Shown in pieces: positions 50,701-59,710 of a stretch of 64,000 nucleotides of DNA (positions are counted from its first letter, which is position 1; the number at the start of each line of letters is the position of its first letter). Origin of the DNA: Polyangiaceae bacterium (GTDB lineage Bacteria; Myxococcota_A; Polyangia; Polyangiales; Polyangiaceae). The position numbers and the translations under genes are program-made. The notes beneath the pieces were generated by a model, which was not told where the DNA came from, did not search any database, and saw only the letters and a program-made list of their open reading frames with translations. Location of the stretch: assembly GCA_016715885.1 (NCBI GenBank), contig JADJXL010000020.1, positions 806,001-870,000 of the forward strand, in the 5' to 3' direction.

Positions 50701-52434
50701 AGCCGATACGTAGAGCGGATTGCCCGAGAAGGAGCCCACGCCCGCCGAGACGCCCGAATAGTTGTTGCTCGAATTGCCCCACACGTTCGAATACGTGACC
50801 GATATCGAGGTCGAGCCGCTGAACGTGTACCGATACACGCCATATTGCTGCTGCGTGATGATCGAATTCGTCACGTTCATCGTTGCCGACGAACCGGACG
50901 TCGATTCTGCGTACACGCCGTAGCTCGCGTTCGAATGAAACGTCGACTGATTGATCGACACCGTGGCGGACGAATTGTTCGACGTCGCCATGTAAGCGCC
51001 CGCGAGCGTATTGCTTCGAAACAGACCGTTCGAGATGGTTCCGGCCCCAGCGCGCTCGAAGTACACGCCATATTGATTGCCGCTTGCCGTGAGCCCATCG
51101 ATGTTGAACGTGCCCTCCGAAATGCGCACGCCATACGTCGCGTCGTTCACGACGATGTTGTTGAACACGTTGTTCGTCGACGTTTGACGCATGTCGATGC
51201 CCCACCAATTTGCAGCGCCCACTGTCGAAGAACGGATCGTCACGGGCTGAGCCGCTGTGCCGTTCGATTTCAACGAACCTTGCACGATGAGCTCCGAGCG
51301 GGAGACGTTGTTATTCGATTGCATGGCGTCGTTCGTGGGAAAACGCAGCGTGACGCCAGCATCCAAGGTCAGCGTCACGCCGGGCGCCACGGTCAGATCG
51401 CCCGTCGCGGTGTACGGCGATCCTGCCAAGCCGAGCGTCGTATTGGTCCACAAAACGCCCACGAGCGCCGTGGTTTCATCGCCCGTGTACGGGAGTGCTC
51501 CGATATCCGTGCCGCCGCTCGACGCGAATCGACACGGTGAATTCGACGTGATGCGCAAATTCGTCGGAGCCGTCACGTACAGCGGATTGCCCGAAAAGCT
51601 CCCCGCACCTGCCGCCACGCCCGAATAGTTGTTGCTCGAATTGCCCCACACGTCCGAATACGTGACCGAAATGGTCGTCGATCCGCTGAACGTGTATCGA
51701 TACACGCCATATTGCTGCTGCGTGATGATCGAATTGGTCACGTTCATCGTGGCGGTGGAACCGGTCGTCGATTCGGCATAGACGCCATAGCTCGCATTGG
51801 CATGAATCGTCGATTGATTGATGGACACCGTTGCCATCGAATTGTTCGACGTCGCCATGTAGACGCCCGCCAGCGTATTGCTTCGGAAGAGCCCATTGGT
51901 GATGTCTCCGCCGCCCGCGCGTTCGTAATACACGCCGTACTGATTGCCAATCGCCGTCAAGCCGTCGATCGTCGGCGATGCGTCGCTCACCAAAATGCCG
52001 TACGTGGCATTTTGCACGACGAGGTTCGTCGTCGTCAAAGAGGCACCCGCATTGTCGACGACGATGCCGTACCAGTTGCTTGCACCGGCATTGAGAGTCC
52101 TGAACGTCACGGGATTTGCGGCCGTCCCCTGAATGACGAGGTTGCCTCGAATGGTCGCTTCGACCCTCGTCGTACTCCGACCGGTTGCCAAGGCGTCCGA
52201 CGTTGCAAATTGCACGTCAACGCCAGCTTGAATGGTAAGGGTCGATCCCACTGGAACGGTGATGTCGCCTTGAACGAGATACGGGCTACCGGCCAGCGTC
52301 CAAGTTTGGTTGTTGACGTTGCCACCTGGAATCGTCGTGGCCGCGAAAGCTGCTTGCGGCATACCGACGATCAGGAGCAGCGCCGCAATGATCAGCGCAA
52401 AAGGTAACGCGAGCGGACTCGCACGCTTCGACAT
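47764..52434 (-). CDS. Giant surface protein: three beta-helix modules, 17 DUF4215 Cys repeats, MYXO-CTERM-like tail
   Basis: A 1556-residue exported protein. Signal peptide (about 1-30, ending AAFA). Residues about 35-890 are three homologous modules of roughly 285 residues, each opening with an 'LAGSPYTATGDITVAPG'-type strand and continuing with parallel beta-helix repeats ('GITVNDATYGVRISEG', 'NNSMATVSINQSTIHANASY' style). Then 17 cysteine repeats of the DUF4215 kind (CGDG-x-V...GVE-x-CDDGN...NTDAC) run to about residue 1465. The end is a Gly/Ala-rich stalk and a tail with GGCDCR, a hydrophobic stretch and RRRK. The ATG at 52434 has AGGAG eight bases upstream. It is probably anchored at the cell surface and may bind polysaccharide or cells. 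Confidence 0.93.
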   Translation of the reverse strand: MSKRASPLALPFALIIAALLLIVGMPQAAFAATTIPGGNVNNQTWTLAGSPYLVQGDITVPVGSTLTIQAGVDVQFATSDALATGRSTTRVEATIRGNLVIQGTAANPVTFRTLNAGASNWYGIVVDNAGASLTTTNLVVQNATYGILVSDASPTIDGLTAIGNQYGVYYERAGGGDITNGLFRSNTLAGVYMATSNNSMATVSINQSTIHANASYGVYAESTTGSTATMNVTNSIITQQQYGVYRYTFSGSTTISVTYSDVWGNSSNNYSGVAAGAGSFSGNPLYVTAPTNLRITSNSPCRFASSGGTDIGALPYTGDETTALVGVLWTNTTLGLAGSPYTATGDLTVAPGVTLTLDAGVTLRFPTNDAMQSNNNVSRSELIVQGSLKSNGTAAQPVTIRSSTVGAANWWGIDMRQTSTNNVFNNIVVNDATYGVRISEGTFNIDGLTASGNQYGVYFERAGAGTISNGLFRSNTLAGAYMATSNNSSATVSINQSTFHSNASYGVYAESTSGSSATMNVTNSIITQQQYGVYRYTFSGSTSISVTYSNVWGNSSNNYSGVSAGVGSFSGNPLYVSAPTNLRITSNSPCRFASSGGGDIGALPYAGDATPALVGVLWTDTTLNLAGSPYTATGDITVAPGVTLTLDAGVTLRFPTNDAMQSNNSLTRSELIIKGTLKSNGTVAQPVTIRSSTTGAANWWGIDMRQTSTNNVFNGIVVNDATYGVRISEGSFPIDGLTAHGNQYGVYYERAGAGSLTNALLRSNTLAGAYMATSNNSAATVSITNATIHANASYGVYAESTSGSTATMNVKNSIITQQQYGVYRYTFSGSTSVSVTYSNVWGNSSNDYSGVTAGTGSISSNPLYVSAPTNLKLQGSSFCIDVGTATGAPNKDIEGTPRPLDGDGIGGAAHDMGAYEYAMASVCGDGILGAGETCDDGAQNGQYGKCNSMCNGPGPFCGDGMTNGPEQCDDANGVNTDGCLNTCVTATCGDGFVRNGVEECDDGNMINTDACVMGCTNATCGDGFVQMGVETCDDGNMSNTDTCTNACEAAICGDGYVQAGEMCDDGNTSNTDACLNSCSNATCGDGFVRTGVEECDDGNMINTDACVMGCMNATCGDGYVQSGVEQCDDGNTNNNDMCSNMCALAGCGDGVVQVGEECDDGNMNNDDACLNTCANATCGDGHVYAGMEQCDDGNTSNTDACLNTCTNASCGDGFIRMGFEQCDDGNTSNTDACLNTCVNAKCGDGQVQMGVEQCDDGNVNNTDACLNTCINASCGDGHVYAGMEQCDDGNASNADACLNQCVDASCGDGFVQTGVEPCDDGNANNTDACLVGCAFATCGDGHVQSGVEACDDGNMVDDDACRNNCSLPGCGDGVVGPGEMCDDGNTDNTDACLNTCLSATCGDGHIQSGVEECDDGNQVDTDNCVSGCKNGICGDGFVKDGVEACDDGNVEVGDGCSDTCTTEGQGGAGGGGGMGGAGGAGGMGGAGGGGMGGEGGIAGAGGAAGEGGSGGAPTDRPVDSGGCDCRTAPGTDNDAGAIAFVLGALGIAFVRRRKAA
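49770..52330 (-). repeat. Three long tandem coding repeats (about 0.87 kb each)
   Basis: The beta-helix part of the surface protein consists of three modules whose DNA is strikingly similar over long stretches; boundaries are near 52330, 51480, 50600 and 49770. Copies 2 and 3 are closest to each other. This points to fairly recent duplication and makes the locus prone to recombination and assembly error. Confidence 0.75.
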
Positions 52435-52579
52435 GGCTGCACTCCTGGAAAACAGTCCCGCCGTTCCGCGCACGAGGTTTGTCCGCGGAAGGCAACGAGC
52501 ACCCTAGTCGAAACGGCCAGCCACATCAATGGGACAACGCCCTCTCCCTAAGAAACAAGCCAAAGCAAGTTCGAATCGA

Positions 52580-52688
52580 GGTCGTGGTCCAAATTTTCGG
52601 GCACTTGCGCGGGGGGGCCCCGCTGTTTGAGCCCGCGAAGCGGGCGAGTTCGGGGTCCCGCAAGTGTCCGAAAATTCGGACCGCGACC
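52580..52688 (+). repeat. Dispersed long hairpin, family 2, copy B
   Basis: Arms 52580-52609 and 52659-52688 pair over 30 positions with two G-T and one A-C exception. The loop shares the sequence GAGCCCGCGAAGCGG with copy A at 42464-42576, and both arms carry the CACTTGCG/CGCAAGTG core. It lies downstream of the alpha-2-macroglobulin gene and upstream of the surface-protein start. Confidence 0.87.
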
Positions 52689-52706
52689 GGGGCCTACCCC
52701 TTTAGC

Positions 52707-55700
52707 TCAATGGCCCACACGCACATGCATCGCAGCAGTATGCCCAAAGATGGTCGGATCGTACATTTGTTCCACCCGCGTCGGCGGCGCATGGAACCTG
52801 CCCGTGTGCATCGCTCGCACCAAGTACCGAAAGCGCGTAATGCCCGCCGGCAATGCATCGATGAAATACACCATTCGGTCATCTCGTTTTTCGCGACGAT
52901 CGGCCGGTGATGCCTCGAGTTGCGCTAGCCACGCTCCACCCTCACGATAATCCATCGATACCGCCTCGAATCCTCCAGCAATGGGATCCTCCAGCACCAC
53001 GAACGAACGCGGCGAAGGCGTCACGACCTCGATTTCACAAACCACGACTTCCCCGGGCACGAACGTGGGTTCGTCTTTCTGAACCGCCGCCGTCGATTCG
53101 CCGAATTCCGACACGCGCTGCAATGTTTTCGTCACGAAAAACCCTGCATCCACAGCTTCGGCCGGCATGTCCGTCCGCGCAAACGAAAGCTCCACATCGT
53201 AATGAAGTCGCCCACTTCCCAAGACCTCGAACGTGAGCGGTCCGCCCGCCGCTTTCATCACGTCCTGCATGGGAACATGAATCGTTTTGCCTCGTAGTCC
53301 TTCGCCCGCAAAGTGCACATCGGCGAGCAATCCATTTCCCAAAAAAACCCGCGCATCAAAGTTTTGTTTGGGTTCGGGCAGCGTCTTGCGATACGCATCG
53401 AGCGCCAAAAGCGCCCATGCAGCATCGTGGGTGGTGGGGTAATTCCCGGAAGCTCGAGCCTCCAGCAAATAGGTCGCAAGCCTCGGTGCGACCGCAAATG
53501 CCTTGTCGACGGCTACCATCGCTCGCAGCACCATCGCGGTTGCGACGATGTCCGAACCAAATGCATTACGGGTGCCACCAGATTCCACGTATGCGCCCGT
53601 CCCCGTTAGCCGAATTGCAGCGGAGACATCCGCCGTCAAGGCAGCCATCTCGTTTCGTGCCTCGGAAAAGGCCGTCGCATAGGCGTGCAACAGGAGCGCT
53701 CGTGATTCAATGGAAAGACGCCCCCTTTCAGCAAAAAGCGCCTTCATTTTTGGTTCGTTACCGCGACCCATCGATGCGAGCACATCCAGGCCGAATGCTG
53801 CACGCTCGAGCAAGAGCGTGTCGGCATCGGGTCCAATCGCGTCGAACATCGGTTCCATGGCTTTCACCGCGCGATCCAAAGCATCTTTTGGCACGACGTA
53901 CCCTCGCCGAGATGCTTGGGACAAACCCCACAGGGCATACACCGTTACCCAAGGATCGGTCCATTCAGACGTTGCCCATAGGCCGAATCCACCATTGCGT
54001 TTTTGATTGGCGAGCACCGAATCGACCGCATTTTGGAGCGCCTCCGGCACCGTCTTTTGCTTGCCGCCTCGCCCGGTCGGCCCAAGCGAAACTTGAAATG
54101 CGTCGGCAATGTCGCGCAGCGCCAAGAGCGGCACCAAACGACTCACGGTTTGTTCCGTACACCCATGAGGATAGTCCACGAGCTGCTCGAGGCCCGATAC
54201 CATGCCCGTGAGGGGCGACGGCGAAAGCTTCACGGACAGCCCTCCCGCATCGCTGCGAATTCCGGGCAAATTCGCAATTCGTTCAGCAATGGCTCGAGAT
54301 GTTTCTCCTGATACCGCAACCGTTTCGAGCAACGCTGGGGAGAGCACTTGGTGCTGCAAATCGACGTTGTCCGAATGAGATTGCCGACCGGATGCATACG
54401 ACGCATCCACGGAAAACGCCACATTTCCAATGCGGTCCGCGCGCAAGGGGAATTTGACTTCGACCGGTGCATCCGGCCCCACGTCGACGACCTTGCGCCC
54501 GGAATCTCGAAAGAAAAGGCCCTTCGCATTCGCCGCAATCGTCGCTTTGCCATCGGGCAGATCAATCGTCGAAAGGACCACCGACGCTTCGAATTCGTCT
54601 CCCGCTCGAATCACCCGCGGAAGCGTAGGACGCGCCATAAAAGGCTTGAACGTTTGCACTTGTGCATCGCCCGATCCCGCCCGATCGTCCTCCGCGACGG
54701 CAACGGCCATGAAACGATACGTCGTGAGCCCATCGGGCAAATTGATTTTTCGTTTTACGCGGCCATTCGCGCCCGTCACGAGATCCGGCAAAAATGCCAC
54801 GGTTTGTCGGAAATCACCTCGACGCGAACCAACGGACGTCGCACCCATGCGCACTTGCGGCGGTTTTACGCGGTGACGTCCCATCCACGTCGTCAATAGC
54901 TCGTCTCGCGCATTCGTCGACCGCACGAGCAAATCACGATTGGAAAACAGCGCCTCCCAGGGATTCGGCGTTCGATAATAGGTCAACATGAGCGACCCTT
55001 CGTCCACCGCCCAGAGCGTCACTTCCACGCCGCTTGCGGGTTTTCCCGCAGCGTCCGTCACGATGACGTCGACATCCAGCGTATCACCGGGTTCCGTTCT
55101 GATTTTTCCCGTACGCACATCGACTTGCAATTTCCGCGGTGACGCGTCGACGGTTACGTGAGCCTCGTCCGTTTTCACATCGTTTTTCGATATCGCCGTT
55201 ACCGTGACCAAAACATTCGGCATCATGGCCGGCGTCACGGGCACGTCCAGCACCGTAATCGTGCCAGCGGGCGCGAGCTCCAAAGCGCGCCGCCAAATGA
55301 TTCCTTCCCGTTCGAACGTCACCATGGCTTTGGCGGCTTCTTGAAATGGCGACGACAGCTTCACCCGAGCCGTTTTTCCGACCTCGAGCCACGACTCCAT
55401 ATCGATTCTCAATCTCGGTGGCTCCACTTCGACCGGCGGCGGTGGCGGTGGCGGTGGTGGTGTATTCGCTCCGGATGCAGCGGGCTTTGCCGGCGTGGGC
55501 AATGCTTCGATGCGATGCGCATACGACGAAGCCACGGTGCGGCCCTTGCTGTCCTTCGTCGTGGCGCGAATGATGATTTCGTCTTCGGGCGCAGGATCCT
55601 CCTTTGGCGTTTGAAACGAACATCCCACCAGGGTTTGTCCGGACGTCACGTCGCACGACGCGAGCAGCCGATCTTCAAACGACCGATCGTCTTTCCGCGT

Positions 55701-58244
55701 GTGATAAAGCATTTCGATATGCACGGGCGCAACGCGACGTTCCCCCGCGGGCGTGACCACGAGCGCTTTTGGCTCGATAATCTTGCCTGGATCAATCCAA
55801 TAATTTTCTGGATTTGCAAGTGCCACATACACGTCGGCGGGATGCACGATGGCGCTGTCTTCAGCGATTTGAACGCGCCTGTCGAGGTCCATGATTTCGG
55901 CTTGGCACGTAATCATTTCGGTGGTGACTTGGCCGGGCAACGCCGCAGCCACCGGCAGAGAAAACGCGCCCTTGGCATCGAGCTGCCCTGAAGCCTGGGC
56001 GATTCGAGCGTTTCGTGGACCGGCATCGTGCATTCCAATGGAAAAATGATCGAGCCCTGGAATGCTGAACGAACCGTACCCACGATTGACGACGATTTTA
56101 GCGGTCGCTCCCGCCATCGGCGCGCCGTACAAGTGCTCTCCGCGCGCGACGCATATCGAACGATCGCCCTCGAAGTATGCGTCCTTGTCCCATGAAGCAA
56201 ACGCTTTGCTCTCGATCGGCCGATACTGATCGACCGAAAAACGCGAGCGCAAGCGTCCTCGGGCGAACTTGGCATCGACGTGGTAAAGTCCAAGCGGCGC
56301 ATCCGCAGGAATGGGCAATTCGGCAGAAAATGTGCCAAAACGCGAAAACGCTCGGCGCGCTCGAGCAATTTCATGATGGCTCGAATCCGTCACTCGTACG
56401 ATGACTTCGCCTTCTTTGGGTGTAATGAGACCCGACGTCACGGGAAGCCGCACGAGGCCCTTGATTTCAACACTTTCACCGGGACGATAGATACCTCGAC
56501 CGGTAAAGAGTTTTCCCACGGGTTCCGCAAGACGCTGCGTCTTGATCGTTTGATATGCCCAATCGTCGCCGTGTTCGACCACGACTGCGAGCCGATCGGG
56601 CCTCGGTTCTCCCAGACGAACGGGCACGAGCGATAGCCCCGTCGAATCCACTCGAGACGTCGAAAGCAGCTTCGCTTGGCCTTTCGCGGGCAATTCGTAC
56701 AAATCGACGCGCGCGCCCGAGATGGCGGAACCGCTCGAAAGGCGCGTCACCCACACGACCGCTTCATCGGGCGAGGTTTTGGTATACATGCCAATGTCGG
56801 TCAATTGCATTTCACGCTCGACGACGGCAACTTCGGATGTGCCCGCCGGTCGAAACGAAGCTCGCGCCAAGATCGGGCCTTTGGTCGATGGCGTGGGCAA
56901 CAAATCGTCCACTAGAATGCGCTGCCAATTGCTTTCGTTGGTCTTGCCTCCAGGCACGATACGTTGTTTTGCTCCATTCAATGCCGTAAGATCTTTGTTG
57001 TGGCCAACGAGTCGTTCGAGTAGCTCGTCGCGCCGAATGGGCAACATGGAAATCGTCGCTTCGGGGGCATTGAGCACGCCTACGGGGAGCACGTGCTTTT
57101 TGGCAGCCCAATAGATCCCGGTGGCGCCAAAGGTGACCTCCGCAGGTAAATTGCCGAAGCGCAGTTTGCGCTTGTTTTGCGCCCCCAAGAATTGTCCGTG
57201 GACATCGCGCAATGGACGACCGGCAATCGACGATCGTACACCTATCGAGTACGTTTTTCCTGGCTCGAAATTCGCATTGATCTGAAGCTCCGACGGACCA
57301 TTTTCGTCGCCACCAATTTCATACACGTAAAACGAATCGGTCGGTGGCTCGATGGTGATGGCTTGTTCCAAAAGCTCCGACGGAATGGGCGTCGTGAGGG
57401 TCATGCCAACGTGGTCCCCGTTCGGATCGCAAGCTCCTTTTTCCGTTGGATGCGGCGTGCATTTGACGTTCGCAATGGCAAATGGCCCAAGCGTCCGAAA
57501 TCGTATTTCTTTGGCCTTGCCCATCGTCAATTCGCCCTCGGCTGCGCGCAGCGACGAATCGATGTGCACGGTGATTTCCGTGTCGCGCGGGAGCGGCGTG
57601 CGAGGCGCCAAGACGGCGTGATCTTTCTCGATTTCGGTAATTGCGAAGGGAATTTTTTTCTTGTTTGCGACGACCGTTACCGTTCGAGACACCTCGGACG
57701 CTTGAATCTGCTGGTTGAAATACAATGTGATCGGAGCGTCGGGTCGAACGGCGATTGCATTCGAATCGGGTTCGCTGCCGGAAATGTCGGGCCGCTCGGT
57801 CGTGAATGAAAATGTGAACCCTTCGTCGAGCTGCGTGCCGTCGGCCGATTTGATTCCCTTGGGAATTTCGACCCGAAATGATGTGGCCTTGGCAAAAGGT
57901 TTTTCTGGGATGAATTTGATGGCGGTCGTGCCAACCCATTTCGTTTTTCCAGGAACATTCGGGGTCATCTCGATCGGCAATGCAGGGCCGCTCGGATCGG
58001 CGCCGACGGCGCGCATGGGCTTATTGAAAACGATGGCAATTTCCGACGCATGAGGGGCGCTATCTCGCGGAGACGCAAAAACGACGCGCAAAGGACCGGC
58101 CTCCGTGGGAACGGACAAGGGCGCGGGACCCGGTGCAAGCTCGCCGCGAATGGGAGCTTGGGGCGGTTTTGCGGTGGCCCCCGGCAAACAGGCGGACAGA
58201 AGTGTGACGAGGACCAAGGCCACGGACGAGCGGCGACGAGTCAT
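52707..58244 (-). CDS. Bacterial alpha-2-macroglobulin lipoprotein
   Basis: A 1845-residue protein with a lipoprotein signal (lipobox 'LLSACLP', about residue 19). The order is that of bacterial alpha-2-macroglobulins: N-terminal Ig-like MG domains, a Pro-rich insert near residue 930 (after 'AANTPPPPPPPPPVEVEPP'-type sequence), the A2M bait and thioester region with the intact thioester motif HGCTEQ, and the alpha-alpha toroid and receptor-like domain ('YPHGCTEQTVSRLVPLLALR', 'LDAYRKTLPEPKQNFDARVF'). It traps and crosslinks attacking proteases in the periplasm. The start was set at ATG 58244 before the lipobox; a longer reading from 58643 overlaps the divergent gene. The usual pbpC partner is absent. 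Confidence 0.95.
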   Translation of the reverse strand: MTRRRSSVALVLVTLLSACLPGATAKPPQAPIRGELAPGPAPLSVPTEAGPLRVVFASPRDSAPHASEIAIVFNKPMRAVGADPSGPALPIEMTPNVPGKTKWVGTTAIKFIPEKPFAKATSFRVEIPKGIKSADGTQLDEGFTFSFTTERPDISGSEPDSNAIAVRPDAPITLYFNQQIQASEVSRTVTVVANKKKIPFAITEIEKDHAVLAPRTPLPRDTEITVHIDSSLRAAEGELTMGKAKEIRFRTLGPFAIANVKCTPHPTEKGACDPNGDHVGMTLTTPIPSELLEQAITIEPPTDSFYVYEIGGDENGPSELQINANFEPGKTYSIGVRSSIAGRPLRDVHGQFLGAQNKRKLRFGNLPAEVTFGATGIYWAAKKHVLPVGVLNAPEATISMLPIRRDELLERLVGHNKDLTALNGAKQRIVPGGKTNESNWQRILVDDLLPTPSTKGPILARASFRPAGTSEVAVVEREMQLTDIGMYTKTSPDEAVVWVTRLSSGSAISGARVDLYELPAKGQAKLLSTSRVDSTGLSLVPVRLGEPRPDRLAVVVEHGDDWAYQTIKTQRLAEPVGKLFTGRGIYRPGESVEIKGLVRLPVTSGLITPKEGEVIVRVTDSSHHEIARARRAFSRFGTFSAELPIPADAPLGLYHVDAKFARGRLRSRFSVDQYRPIESKAFASWDKDAYFEGDRSICVARGEHLYGAPMAGATAKIVVNRGYGSFSIPGLDHFSIGMHDAGPRNARIAQASGQLDAKGAFSLPVAAALPGQVTTEMITCQAEIMDLDRRVQIAEDSAIVHPADVYVALANPENYWIDPGKIIEPKALVVTPAGERRVAPVHIEMLYHTRKDDRSFEDRLLASCDVTSGQTLVGCSFQTPKEDPAPEDEIIIRATTKDSKGRTVASSYAHRIEALPTPAKPAASGANTPPPPPPPPPVEVEPPRLRIDMESWLEVGKTARVKLSSPFQEAAKAMVTFEREGIIWRRALELAPAGTITVLDVPVTPAMMPNVLVTVTAISKNDVKTDEAHVTVDASPRKLQVDVRTGKIRTEPGDTLDVDVIVTDAAGKPASGVEVTLWAVDEGSLMLTYYRTPNPWEALFSNRDLLVRSTNARDELLTTWMGRHRVKPPQVRMGATSVGSRRGDFRQTVAFLPDLVTGANGRVKRKINLPDGLTTYRFMAVAVAEDDRAGSGDAQVQTFKPFMARPTLPRVIRAGDEFEASVVLSTIDLPDGKATIAANAKGLFFRDSGRKVVDVGPDAPVEVKFPLRADRIGNVAFSVDASYASGRQSHSDNVDLQHQVLSPALLETVAVSGETSRAIAERIANLPGIRSDAGGLSVKLSPSPLTGMVSGLEQLVDYPHGCTEQTVSRLVPLLALRDIADAFQVSLGPTGRGGKQKTVPEALQNAVDSVLANQKRNGGFGLWATSEWTDPWVTVYALWGLSQASRRGYVVPKDALDRAVKAMEPMFDAIGPDADTLLLERAAFGLDVLASMGRGNEPKMKALFAERGRLSIESRALLLHAYATAFSEARNEMAALTADVSAAIRLTGTGAYVESGGTRNAFGSDIVATAMVLRAMVAVDKAFAVAPRLATYLLEARASGNYPTTHDAAWALLALDAYRKTLPEPKQNFDARVFLGNGLLADVHFAGEGLRGKTIHVPMQDVMKAAGGPLTFEVLGSGRLHYDVELSFARTDMPAEAVDAGFFVTKTLQRVSEFGESTAAVQKDEPTFVPGEVVVCEIEVVTPSPRSFVVLEDPIAGGFEAVSMDYREGGAWLAQLEASPADRREKRDDRMVYFIDALPAGITRFRYLVRAMHTGRFHAPPTRVEQMYDPTIFGHTAAMHVRVGH

Positions 58245-58370
58245 GGGGCCACTTGGACAAGCAACCGAGACGGGAGTTCCGAGAAAGTGCCCGCTCCTAC
58301 ACCACGATCCAGCAGAGCTTCGAACGATTGCCATTTCGGCTTTCTCGGCGTATCCTTCCGGCGCAGAAGC

Positions 58371-59642
58371 ATGCGCCAGAGCGTTACCATCATGGATTGT
58401 CTTCGCGAGGCGACGCGTGTCGAGCATCGGCGCGCGGAGCTGCTCCCGTTTGCCGCGGCATTGGCTGCCGGCAACTTGCCGCTCGAGAGTTACGTCGGTT
58501 TTCTCGGCGCGCTCTTGGTCATTCATTCGAGTCTCGAGCAGGCGACGGCAAGTGCCAATGATGATGTCGTGCGCGAAGTGTGGGACGATTCTATACGACA
58601 AACGCCGCGACTTCAACGTGATATCGCTTTTTTTCAGCCGCAAAAAATCCCCAAGTCACCGGTCGCAGCTATCCGAGCACAACTCGTTGCGCAACGCATT
58701 CGTCAACGCGCCGAGGTCGATCCCCTTTCACTTCTCGGATACCTTTATGTATTCACGGGCGCGACGCTCGGTGGCGCGGTCTTGAAAAATCAGGTCGCGC
58801 ACGCGTTCGGGCTGCATGGTTCGAATGGGCTCGCTTATCTATCAAGTCACGACGACGAAGGCGACGCATGGAAGTCATTCCGGAGGCGCATGAATGCAGC
58901 TTCCATTGGGGAAACGGAGCGATCTCGCATCGTGGAAGCAGCCAACGAGGCATTTGCGTCGATGGCGCGTATCATCGAAGCGCTCTATCCGTTCGATACG
59001 ACAAACCCAACAGCGCTCGTCCAAACGCTCAATTGGGAAGCCGGGCGGCACGGCGTTCCGCAGGATGAACGCGAGATCAATGCGGCGTTGCGCGCAGGCG
59101 AGCGAAGCTGGAGTCGCTATCCGTACTACAAATGGCGTTATGGTTCGCGTGGAGCAAGGTTTACGCGAAGCGACAGCGCGTGGCTCGTGACATTGGCAGG
59201 ACACGCTCCCGCGGTGATGGCAAAACAAATCACATGGCTTGGTCAGGTTTTGTCTGCGCGCGGTATGCCTCAATGGTTGCTCGAACGTCACCTTGTCGTA
59301 TTGCACGAGGAATTGGTGGCAGCGGTGCCAGACAATGCGAGCAATTACGATGGTTTACTACGAGCAGCGGAAATCCTTGGGACTGCGCGACGAACGCACG
59401 TGAACGACGAAGTCATGGCCGCGTGCGCGTCGACATTCGAGCAGCACGTGGGCGATGAATGGAGTCGAAAGATGCCGGAAGCAGGCAGTTTGCTCGCTGC
59501 GGCCGTAGCGGACGAAAAACTGGGTATCACGCTCGCCGTACCGAGCGTGGAGGCGTGGATGGTCGACAAAAACCGCTTTCCCGATCGCTGGATCGAGGCG
59601 GTTCACGCGACGATTCGTATGGCGCGGGAACGTGCGAGGTAG
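58371..59642 (+). CDS. Haem-oxygenase-fold protein with a large C-terminal domain
   Basis: A 423-residue protein. Residues 1-200 look like the haem-oxygenase/TenA-like fold: N-terminal helix 'REATRVEHRRAELLPFAAAL' with a candidate haem-ligand His19, and 'LSLLGYLYVFTGATLGGAVL' with the distal-helix Gly-Gly signature. Residues 200-423 form an unrecognised all-alpha extension. True haem oxygenases open the porphyrin ring to biliverdin; the extension makes another reaction or an oxidoreductase role possible. Start ATG at 58371 or 58392. It is divergent from the macroglobulin gene, 126 bp away. Confidence 0.7.
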   Translation: MRQSVTIMDCLREATRVEHRRAELLPFAAALAAGNLPLESYVGFLGALLVIHSSLEQATASANDDVVREVWDDSIRQTPRLQRDIAFFQPQKIPKSPVAAIRAQLVAQRIRQRAEVDPLSLLGYLYVFTGATLGGAVLKNQVAHAFGLHGSNGLAYLSSHDDEGDAWKSFRRRMNAASIGETERSRIVEAANEAFASMARIIEALYPFDTTNPTALVQTLNWEAGRHGVPQDEREINAALRAGERSWSRYPYYKWRYGSRGARFTRSDSAWLVTLAGHAPAVMAKQITWLGQVLSARGMPQWLLERHLVVLHEELVAAVPDNASNYDGLLRAAEILGTARRTHVNDEVMAACASTFEQHVGDEWSRKMPEAGSLLAAAVADEKLGITLAVPSVEAWMVDKNRFPDRWIEAVHATIRMARERAR

Positions 59643-59710
59643 CCGCGTTACTTCCGCCGGTGCGTCGATTCCCTTGCGCCTCGCCCCTCACCTCTTGTAC
59701 CGTCCCATCC

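Noticed and set aside
48403..51540. A 1045-residue gene antisense to the surface protein
   Set aside because: It is the shadow of the Cys-rich repeats and beta-helix modules on the other strand, with repetitive composition and no family signature.
47764..52434. A mobile element or prophage in the accessory interval
   Set aside because: No transposase, integrase, phage structural gene or terminal repeats were found.
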